Source: a virus. Taken from it: a stretch of 40,844 bases of DNA. The notes under the pieces were generated by a model. It had not been told where the DNA came from. It saw only the letters and a program-made list of their open reading frames with translations, and did not search any database. The number at the start of each line of letters is the position of its first letter. The first letter of the stretch is position 1. Positions 9,231 to 18,200 of this stretch are shown in pieces. Both the position numbers and the translations under genes were made by a program. The stretch is from IMG/VR virus record IMGVR_UViG_3300042864_000780, positions 1 to 40,844 of that record. One strand, written 5' to 3'.

Positions 9231-12200
9231 TTATCTTTTATATCTGTTAAACGAAAAAATATTATCTATTAAAGTTCCTGCAAAAGGATTATTATAAGTT
9301 CCTGTATTGCCTAAAACTTGGTTTGCAAACATCTGACCTTGTTCTCCTTTAAACATATCTGGTTTAGATGCCATAATATTTAACATTTCCATTTTTTGAT
9401 TTTGTTCTTTTTGAGCATTTTCTGACATACTTTTAGCATATTCTGAATAGATCTCTGAATCTTTAACAGCTTTTTGTCCAAATAAGTTCCTTTTAAAGTT
9501 CAACATATTTTGCATATTAGTTAAATTCTGGTTTCTAACCCCCATATTACTACCTAATAAATCTTGTTGAAGTCCTTGGGTTTCATTATATAGAGCTACA
9601 TTTGTCTGGTTTAACTTACTTAAAGTATCTCCAAGTTGGTTATAAGCTTGAGCCCCTGCATTTGCAATATTACCTGCTAATGTACTCCAGTCTCCTGTTT
9701 GGTTTGCTAAAGCATTTGCAGTGTTTCTTTGAGCTCTTTCAATATTATATAAAATATTTCCTACAGGTATTTCGTTCTTTCTACTTCTGATATAAGTATC
9801 AGGAGTTTCCATTATATATAATGGATTTTGTGCAAGACCTGCCTCAAGTACAGCTTGGTTAGCTCCCAGTCCTCTACCTAATTGACCTTCAAGTAGACCA
9901 AAGTTAAATCTATTTTGCATAGGAACTCTTGCCGCAGGGCTTATTGGAGTATTTGCCGCTAATTGTAGAGCAGCTGCTTTTTCTGCAGGAGTTTGCGGAG
10001 TTGTAACTGCGGCAGTTTGCTCAGGGGTAGGAAGTAATTTGTAATCCTGATATTTATTCATTTCGTCTCTAGCAACTTGTTCTTCTTCTGGAGAAAGTAA
10101 ACCTTTACCTACTGCTTGAGAAAGAAAGGATATACCTTCTTTATTTAATCTATCTGTAGTTTCTTTAGAAAAAAGAGGAAACTGAAATCCACTTCTAGTA
10201 GAAGTAAATTGTCCCATTTTCTTGTCATATAATTTTGCAGAAGGATCTTTAGCGTTATTAAATTTAAGAGCTGATTTTAAAGTATTTATTTGTTCAGGCT
10301 TATATTGCCCTTCTAATTTAGAAGTCATATTGTCAACATACTTATCAAAGTCTTGTTGAAAAGCCAGGGTATTTTCTTTAGTTGGAGGTAGATAGTTTCC
10401 TTGGTTATCTTTTTTAAAGTATTTACTTGCTAACCCAGGTATAATACTTTCATACTGTCTCATTCTATTATTAAAGGTATTATAATCTATTCCAAATAAA
10501 TTTTTAGAAGCATCAACTGTTCTTTGCAAAGGATAGTCTATAATTCCTGATGGATTTGCATTTAAAATATTAGAAAATGTATTCAGTACGTCAGCTTGAC
10601 TTGTTAAAGGAACTGCAACTCTTTCTTCAGGTTTTTTTACCCCACCTTTAGGAGTTCCTTTTGCATACTGAGGAATCATTCCTCCCCAAGCCATCATTTG
10701 TTCTTCAAGCATAGCTCCTTCTGCTAATTCTTTGCCTGACTTAATTAAATCATTCATTTGTATACTCAAGTCTAAGTAGGATTTTTTATTTCCTTCTTTT
10801 AATTTGTCAGTATCAAAAGCATTTGGAGTAGATTTATTTTGATATTTATTCTTAGCATACTCAGAAATATCTGCAGGAGATAATTTTTTACCGTTTTTCT
10901 TTCCGTATTTACTTTGATATACTTGTGCTAGTTTTTTAATATCTTGCTCTGCATTTTCAGGTTTAAACATCTGCATCAATTGTACATACTGGTCAGGAGT
11001 AAGTTTATTACGAGCACTTTGAATGTGTGATCCTCCAGGTAATAAATCTGTTACTTCTCCATCTGACATATTTTCGTGAGATGTAGTAGCTTCTACTGAC
11101 TTAATTGTGCCATCAGGAAGAGCAACTTGTTCTGCCTGTCCTTCAAAAGTTTCTGTCTGTACAGGAATACCTTCTGTCATGCTATTTAACATACCCCCTT
11201 CTTCATATATTCTACCTCCCATAGCTTTCTTCCATCCTGCAGCGTTCTTTGCAAAATTAGCCATTTTTACTACGTCAGCAGTATATTTACTTCTATTAGC
11301 CATTACTTTATTAGCAGCTTCTTGAACAGTCATTCCTCGTTTAGCAGCCCATTCAGTAAACTTACCTTCATTGGCAGGGTTAATATTAATTCCTCCGCCC
11401 ATAGCATACATAAAATCATCTTCTTCATACCCCATCATAGGACCTGCTATCATGCCGCCTCCTGGGTACATTGTAGGATAATTGTAATCTGCTTGATAAT
11501 CCATCATATCACTTCCTACCATACCACCCCCAGGGTAATACGTTGGATATTCTACATATCCACCCATATTATAAGGATTCTGACCTGCAAGCATTAATTG
11601 TTCTACTTCAGGAAGGATTCCTCCATCGGCCCAAGTGCCAAATCTTTTGTGCCAATATAATGGAGAAAACGGATCCCTTGCTTTTGCTGAATCTTTTCCT
11701 CCCATTCTTGACCAAAAATTATCTCTTCTTTTTTCAGACTTATGTTGTTTGAAATCTTGCATTCCTCTCCATCCGCCTTGAACTACTTTATATTTATCGT
11801 CTTTTTTAGCTAAGACTTTCCATTTATGTTTTCCGTCACCTTGTTTCTTTTGACCCACTTTGGTGAATCCCATATTCTTATATCTCTGAGGGATTCCTCC
11901 TCCATCTGCATACTCCTCTACTTCCCCGCCCATAGACATGTTAGAGATTATATTTTCTTGGACAGCTTTTGGTAAAGCTTTAAATCCTTCATTATTAATT
12001 CCGCCTCCGTTATAATAACTGTCTACCATACCACCCATAGCCATATTAGCTATTATGTTTTCTTGTACAGATTTAGGAAGTGCTTTAAATCCAGGATTAT
12101 CAATGCCTCCGCCCTCAGCATATTCATCTACATATCCCCCCATTGCAGCTTTTTTCCATTTACCACCTTTTTCTTTATACCATTTAGCAGCAAAACCATT

Positions 12201-12500
12201 TGCATACGCTGAAGGGTAAACATCATATTTTGATTTAGCAGCAGCTTTAGCCTTACTCCATAATGAAGGATTGGTAGGAACATTTCCTCCATTTGCCATT
12301 TCTTCTACCTCCATTTCTTCCATATCAGATTCCTCATCTTCGTTTTCTTGTTGTTGGTATTTAGCAATAATTTCTTTGGCTTCAGGATGAGCTTTGAAAA
12401 ATGTTTCCTTATTTGGAAACTTTTTGTAAAATTCAGCCTCTGTCTTTACACCTGCTATTTTTAATAATAATTCTTTCATATTAATTTTTTTAAATTTCAT
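9231..12500 (-). CDS. Large cargo/virion protein with MGG-type repeats, 1089 aa
   Basis: Residues 1-50 are helical and followed by a Glu-rich stretch (50-68). A segment around 78-117 (PSLWSKAKAAAKSKYDVYPS) and another at about 226-290 (including NFWSRMGGKDSAKARDPFSP) are recurrent modules of large Bacteroidota-phage virion proteins. Between and after them lie about ten short MGG/DGG motifs followed by a hydrophobic residue, often a Tyr, and a second Gly pair, including a 35-residue tandem repeat at 120-189. The C-terminal 600 residues are Gln/Asn/Ala-rich and helical. The first ATG overlaps the upstream gene by 11 bases; the ATG at 12479 (M8) has the better A-rich leader and may be the true start. 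Position after the muzzle gene supports a DNA-accompanying cargo role; function is not shown directly. Confidence 0.8.
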   Translation of the reverse strand: MKFKKINMKELLLKIAGVKTEAEFYKKFPNKETFFKAHPEAKEIIAKYQQQENEDEESDMEEMEVEEMANGGNVPTNPSLWSKAKAAAKSKYDVYPSAYANGFAAKWYKEKGGKWKKAAMGGYVDEYAEGGGIDNPGFKALPKSVQENIIANMAMGGMVDSYYNGGGINNEGFKALPKAVQENIISNMSMGGEVEEYADGGGIPQRYKNMGFTKVGQKKQGDGKHKWKVLAKKDDKYKVVQGGWRGMQDFKQHKSEKRRDNFWSRMGGKDSAKARDPFSPLYWHKRFGTWADGGILPEVEQLMLAGQNPYNMGGYVEYPTYYPGGGMVGSDMMDYQADYNYPTMYPGGGMIAGPMMGYEEDDFMYAMGGGININPANEGKFTEWAAKRGMTVQEAANKVMANRSKYTADVVKMANFAKNAAGWKKAMGGRIYEEGGMLNSMTEGIPVQTETFEGQAEQVALPDGTIKSVEATTSHENMSDGEVTDLLPGGSHIQSARNKLTPDQYVQLMQMFKPENAEQDIKKLAQVYQSKYGKKNGKKLSPADISEYAKNKYQNKSTPNAFDTDKLKEGNKKSYLDLSIQMNDLIKSGKELAEGAMLEEQMMAWGGMIPQYAKGTPKGGVKKPEERVAVPLTSQADVLNTFSNILNANPSGIIDYPLQRTVDASKNLFGIDYNTFNNRMRQYESIIPGLASKYFKKDNQGNYLPPTKENTLAFQQDFDKYVDNMTSKLEGQYKPEQINTLKSALKFNNAKDPSAKLYDKKMGQFTSTRSGFQFPLFSKETTDRLNKEGISFLSQAVGKGLLSPEEEQVARDEMNKYQDYKLLPTPEQTAAVTTPQTPAEKAAALQLAANTPISPAARVPMQNRFNFGLLEGQLGRGLGANQAVLEAGLAQNPLYIMETPDTYIRSRKNEIPVGNILYNIERAQRNTANALANQTGDWSTLAGNIANAGAQAYNQLGDTLSKLNQTNVALYNETQGLQQDLLGSNMGVRNQNLTNMQNMLNFKRNLFGQKAVKDSEIYSEYAKSMSENAQKEQNQKMEMLNIMASKPDMFKGEQGQMFANQVLGNTGTYNNPFAGTLIDNIFSFNRYKR
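11934..12143 (-). repeat. 35-codon tandem repeat, two full copies plus a partial third
   Basis: Within the 1089-residue cargo gene, residues 120-154 and 155-189 are near-identical units. Each begins MGG, continues through Y-x-x-GGGI-x-N, and ends with GFKALPK-x-VQENII-x-NM. A third copy begins at residue 190 (MGGEVEEYADGGGI) and then diverges. The spacing is exactly 105 bases, pointing to duplication of one unit. Confidence 0.9.
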
Positions 12501-15207
12501 CTAGCCATCCACCGCTAGTTTTTTTCTGGGATGATATGTAACCAAAATATTTTCTTTGTTTGTCTGTTGTAAAACTCTTATCGTGCAACATTTTTTTAGC
12601 CTTAGTAGGAGTTAATCCTCCTTTACCGAATTCTTGTATATCTTCATTCATATAATCAATCATACCTCCGTCTTGGAATCCTATTCCAGACAAGCTACTC
12701 ATAATATTTCCAAATCCTTTCATACCTGTTGCCCCTCCTTTCATATTACCCATCATTCCTTTTAAGCCTCCCATATTTTTAGCCATTCCTACTCCGCCTT
12801 TAATGTTTCCAAATAAACCTGAAGCAGTATCCATCATATTACCAAAATCTTGCGAAGCATTAACCATTCTATTACCTGAAATATATCCTGATTTATCATA
12901 ATTAGATAAAGCATCTTTTGCCTGAAAAGTTCCAACTGTACTACCTACTCCTTCTCCTACATCTCCTATACCTTGGCCAACCATTCCTACATTTCCTGTA
13001 GCAACTCCGCCAATAACTTTTGCGGCACCACTTGTTACATTACCTACACCTCTACCCACAGTATAGCCACCCGTTCTAGTTAAGAATGAATCTCCTACAA
13101 TATCTTTTGTAACATCTCCTAAAATTGGAACTGTACTCATAATACCTAAATAAGCACCAACAGGTTCTTTTAAAAAGTTAAATGCACCCCAATCTACTTT
13201 ATCATCTTGAAAAGATTGTCTATCTTTTCTTACTTTTGTATTTAAAAAATCGTTTGCATTGGCAGCCTGTAAATCAGCTAAAGAAGCTCTATTACTACTA
13301 GCGTTAAATACTCTAGGAGAATTATTTACATTACCATAACTATCTCCATATATTCCAGCCAATCCTCCTCCATATTGATATTTTCCAATTCTACCCCCAT
13401 TCATATTCACTAAATCATTTAGATTAACTCCCATATCATAAGGAGTAGTATCGTCAGTAAAATGCACTCTAGGAACTGGATTATAGTTTTCGTGAAATAC
13501 ATTACTTTTATGAATATATTCAGGGTCCCCTACTGGTAACATATCCATACTTCCACCATCTTGATATTTACTTAAATATCCTCCATTTTTTTGACTTAAT
13601 AAAGACATTCCTTGTAAAATACCTTTACTTCCTGCTCCCCCTGGCAGTCCTCCAAAAACTTGACCAGTTCCATCTCCACTCATTCCTCCAGATATTCTAC
13701 CAGCTATTGATTCTAAATCTGTATCAAAAAGATTTGAACCAGTTTTACCCTCTGCAAAATTTAAAAGTTTATTATAATCAAACATCTTTTTAGCGTCATC
13801 ACTCAAACCCTCATAGCCTGTCTTAGGCATACCCATATTGCTCATCAACCCTGTTATCTGGTTAACACCTTGATTTACAGAACCTAATATATTATTAATT
13901 CCTGAAAATACACTTGGTTGGTTAATTTGTTCTTCCATGTTTTCAATAGTATCAGGCATAACAGATCTAAAGTAACTGTTATCTTGATACAATTCAGGAC
14001 CTACACCAAAGCCTTTATAACCTTCTTGATAATCAAGGTAGCCTCCTGCTGGATATTTTTTAAATTTATTTTTCATATCATTGTATATTAATCCCCCGTC
14101 TTCTTTTTTGTGATTATAATCTATTCTTTCAGATGAAGTTTTTTCTCTTTTAAATTTTGCTTTTTCTGCGCTGCTTAATTCCGATGCAGTTTTAGGGGTA
14201 TCACTACTTATTCTTTTAGAAGGTCTACAAGCGGGGTACCCTTTTCTTTTTTCTCCTTTTTGTCTACCACATTCCTTACCTGTTTTAACGTCTACCCATT
14301 TTTCAGCAAACCATCTATCTAATCCTCCATGGTTTCCACCATCTTTCATTATAGGTATTTCTGTTACTTGGTCTACAAAAAAGTTGTCATTTACTTCTCC
14401 TCCCATTTCAAATTTTTTTAAAAGTGGAGCTGGTCCCCAAGATTTTAACTCTATATCACTATACACAGGTACAGGATCTTTAGAGTTATACATAGTATTT
14501 AAATATTTTACATATTCTGGGTTTTGATTTAATACATTATCCCTTAAATCCATTACTTGCTTTCCATACAAAGGATTTTTTTTCATGTTTATTCCTGTAT
14601 TTGGAACAGGCACTCCATAGATTTTTTTCATTTTAAATCCATGATAACCTTGTTCTGTACTAGGTTTTACTACTCCAAGACCGTTGTATACTTGCAACCT
14701 AGTGGCATCATCTTTTATACCTAACCTATCTGCTTCCTTCATTTTAGTTATATAAGCATTAGTTAATGCCTCTAAATCACTTCTTGAAGTTAAATCTTCT
14801 AATACATGACCAAGATTTTCATCCTCTTTCCCAAACTTAGTTTCTTGAAAAGCTATAGCTGCTAAATTTTTAACATCTTCTATTGGTAGTTTTTTTCTTT
14901 TAGCAGATTCTATTATTCCTTTTAAAACTTCTAAATCATATTCTCCAGACGTTATGTCAACATTTGGCCTTATTGGCTGCCCACTTGTAGCTAAAACTTT
15001 TCTTTTGTCTTCAATTTTAAATGTTTTAGGGCTACTTTTTGCAGGGGTAGATTTAGGTTTTGGTTTATTAATTGTTTCAGTAAAAAACTCTTTTATTGCA
15101 TCAACAATCCCTCCATCAGCATATTCACTAATAGAAAATTCCTCAGAGTAGTTATCTAACCACCCTGAAGAATTAGTTTTATTAAGATTAGTCTTCTTTT
15201 TAGCCAT
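12490..15207 (-). CDS. Large cargo/virion protein with lysozyme-like and DUF5872-like segments, 905 aa
   Basis: The ATG at 15207 shares its first base with the stop of the muzzle gene (TAATG). Residues about 90-235 resemble a lytic-transglycosylase-type fold: LAAIAFQETKFG around 115-126 with candidate catalytic E122, and YNGLG at 174-178. Residues about 297-366 (DRWFAEKWVDV, then CGRQKGEKR and ACRPSKR) match a segment I associate with DUF5872-type phage proteins. Between and after these are many D/M-GG motifs, then a Gly/Met-rich hydrophobic stretch (about 690-850). The last 40 residues carry LTPTKAKKMLHDKSFTTDKQ, a tail seen in many phage virion proteins. GWLD occurs at both ends (residues 15-18 and near the C-terminus). 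A peptidoglycan-opening internal protein is plausible; the enzymatic call is motif-level. Confidence 0.8.
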   Translation of the reverse strand: MAKKKTNLNKTNSSGWLDNYSEEFSISEYADGGIVDAIKEFFTETINKPKPKSTPAKSSPKTFKIEDKRKVLATSGQPIRPNVDITSGEYDLEVLKGIIESAKRKKLPIEDVKNLAAIAFQETKFGKEDENLGHVLEDLTSRSDLEALTNAYITKMKEADRLGIKDDATRLQVYNGLGVVKPSTEQGYHGFKMKKIYGVPVPNTGINMKKNPLYGKQVMDLRDNVLNQNPEYVKYLNTMYNSKDPVPVYSDIELKSWGPAPLLKKFEMGGEVNDNFFVDQVTEIPIMKDGGNHGGLDRWFAEKWVDVKTGKECGRQKGEKRKGYPACRPSKRISSDTPKTASELSSAEKAKFKREKTSSERIDYNHKKEDGGLIYNDMKNKFKKYPAGGYLDYQEGYKGFGVGPELYQDNSYFRSVMPDTIENMEEQINQPSVFSGINNILGSVNQGVNQITGLMSNMGMPKTGYEGLSDDAKKMFDYNKLLNFAEGKTGSNLFDTDLESIAGRISGGMSGDGTGQVFGGLPGGAGSKGILQGMSLLSQKNGGYLSKYQDGGSMDMLPVGDPEYIHKSNVFHENYNPVPRVHFTDDTTPYDMGVNLNDLVNMNGGRIGKYQYGGGLAGIYGDSYGNVNNSPRVFNASSNRASLADLQAANANDFLNTKVRKDRQSFQDDKVDWGAFNFLKEPVGAYLGIMSTVPILGDVTKDIVGDSFLTRTGGYTVGRGVGNVTSGAAKVIGGVATGNVGMVGQGIGDVGEGVGSTVGTFQAKDALSNYDKSGYISGNRMVNASQDFGNMMDTASGLFGNIKGGVGMAKNMGGLKGMMGNMKGGATGMKGFGNIMSSLSGIGFQDGGMIDYMNEDIQEFGKGGLTPTKAKKMLHDKSFTTDKQRKYFGYISSQKKTSGGWLDEI

Positions 15208-18200
15208 TAACGCATGGATATGTTATAGTTAAGGACTGTAAATTTAAGTATAAATTTTAAATTTTCTAAATCTTTATTATCTATATTGACTCTATAGTTA
15301 AAGAAATTATTCTCAAGCCTATCTACTTGGGTCCAATCCTTAGCAAAACTTACATTAGCATTAGGGACTGGAAAAATATCTCCATCCACAAAATTAATAG
15401 TATCATCTAATACATAATTAGCTAAATTATTGCAATATACAATACCATTTATTATACTGTGTGGCTCATTGCTTAGTACAACATTTTTCATATAATCCTT
15501 ATCAATAGGAGTTTTTAAGAAAATTTCTCCACTATGTTGTCTACTAGTCCAAACCTGTAAGCTTGTAGGTACTTCATTGGTAATTAATAGTTGTCCGTTA
15601 ACATTTTTATACGCATCTATTTTCATACCAACATTGTTAAGGGTTGTGTACAATAATGGATGATAAGTAAACACCCCGTCAACTAAAGAAGGGTAATTAA
15701 CTCCATAAAATTTTCTATAAGAATTAAAGTTATCTTCATGTATATAAAGATTATAATTGTCATCTTGGGTAAAGAAAGTGTCTCTATTCTGAATATATGC
15801 CATTGGTAAATACGAATGGAAAGAATAAAAGGCCTTATCTTCTGGATAATAACTGAGGGTAAACCCGTTTGTTTTATCTGTTAGTAAAACTCTCCTATGT
15901 CTATAATCATATCCAAAATAAATTTCCACTGTAGATAAATCTGGATTTGATTGAGGTATAATAGGTAAGTTAGTGTTTGTAGAAGCCCCATAAGAATTAA
16001 AATAATTATTCCATTGATCCTTAAAGAAACTGTTCATACCATAAGTAGAAATTGCATCTAATTTTCCGCCAGACATTAGATTTAATGTTTGGTTTTTTAA
16101 GTCTGCAAAGAAATATCCAGTATTATTTTGAAACCTAAACCTTTTATCTTGCAATCCCATATAGCCTTCATTAGAAGCAAATAACTCCAATTGTTGAGCA
16201 CTTAGAAAATCATTTGTACCTAAATACACTAGACTATTATCTGCCTGTAATTTTGACTCAAGAGTCAATAGTCTCCAAATATTATCTGTAGTATGTGCAT
16301 ATAAAATTTGACTCTCTTTAAATAAGTTTGTTATTTTTCCTTCTTTATGAGGAAGAGTTACAAAACTATTTTTAAGGAACTTACTGTAATTTAATCTTCC
16401 CACTGCTTCATTATCAGCGACTGATATAGCTATTCGGTTGTCATATTCTGCATCACAATCACAAGTTTTATAATCTTTATTTATAGGTTTAAAGAAATTA
16501 AATCTCATTCCATTTAACTCATTGTAATCGTTATTTAGATTTATTTTATTATCATGGAAGTTTTTATAAGCATCATTATATTCTACCTCATCATAATTAG
16601 TTGAGGTACAATTATCGTTTTGATCTCTACAAATCAACTCGTAAAAATAAGTATTTAAGAAGCAGTCTTCCGCATATTCATTTTTTCTATTAGAAAATAA
16701 ATAGTATTTACCATTAGATAATTTAGGGTAGTACACTTCATTAAAGTTAGGCCCTTCATATCTTAAATCTAAGTTTACATCTGACTCTGTAACAGTATTT
16801 ATTAAAGTTACATTTGCTTTTTGAGCAAGATATAAATTTAATAAATAAGAGTCTTTATTTCTTCCTATTATTGATTGAATTGTATATGTAGGGTCTCCTC
16901 TATCCATCCAAGCAGCACTATTATCATCTATATAAGAATCTTCTAGCATACCCGTTACCCCTGTTCTTACAAAAGAAAAAGTATTAATATAACTATCACC
17001 ATAAAACCCTGTCAAAGTACTTTGACCCGCACATCCTTTTAATCCTGTATCAATAAAAAACATTTCCTCAATACTTCCATATTGTCTTGATAAATTATTT
17101 TTTATAGATCCATAATAAATATAACCAATGTTACATTCATCTAATATTCCTGGCGCAGTGGTATTATCCAAATAATCATCAAAATAAGAAACCCCTGATG
17201 GAACAAAAGGAGCAGTAGCTGTAACAAAAACATCCGAACTACCTACAGTAAGAGGGGGCCCTCCAGTTCTAGTTAAAGTAGTGCTATTAGTAACAATAAA
17301 TGTATTTGAATTAGATATTACTGATGGAACAGTAGAATTACTTACAATAATTGTAGTACCTACAGGATAGTTGTTGGTGTAACTAACTAAAGTTGTTGAA
17401 GTTGCTGTAAATGTTTGTTCTGCTGCATAGTTAGGTATTTTTTGCAACCATAAAAAATTAAATATAGATCCTATTGATGAAACAGGAAAAGTACCTGAGT
17501 TTATTTTTGTAAGTTCTACAAATTGTTGTGGAGGAAACCCAGAAATAGGGCCAAGATTTGTAACTTCAAACTCATCTCCTGGTAATAAAGGAGAAAAGAC
17601 TCCTGGGCTATAAACAAAATATTTTTCATTTAAAATATAATTACCTGGAGATTGAGCATTAAGTCTTATTTTATTACCAGATATTATATTATAACTAATT
17701 ACTGAAAACCAATCAAATGGAAGAGAACTTCCTCCTGCGCCCGTATAACATTTCTTACTACTTGTATCTGAGTTGAAAAATTCTAAGTTTTTATTAAAAG
17801 ACAAATCTGACTTTAATTGATAATCTAAATAAACCCCGCTCTCTCTGTAAAAATTAACTAAAGAATATTCAGAGTTTAATATCTTATTTAAGATTACATT
17901 ATCATTTACATAAGAGTAATTGTCTATACAAATATTTTTAAAGTTATACTTTAAAGATCTATTTTTATAACCATTAGTTCTATCAATAGATCCGTCTGTA
18001 TTTTGCACATAACCATAATCATAAAAGTTATATATTTGAACTGCAGCAGATCTCAGTCTACCGTCTTTATCTTTAAAGGTAGAAGGGTCTATTACTGGTT
18101 CCCCACTATTAGAATTTGTAGTATTTACCCCATTTATAGAGTCTATATAATATCCTACGGTATTGTATTGTTGCTCTATCTTAACATAGTTTACGTTTAA

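Noticed and set aside
2137-11752. Several plus-strand ORFs of 60-112 residues
   Set aside because: All lie opposite long intact minus-strand genes, have Ser/Ile/Leu-rich antisense-type composition and lack leaders or context.
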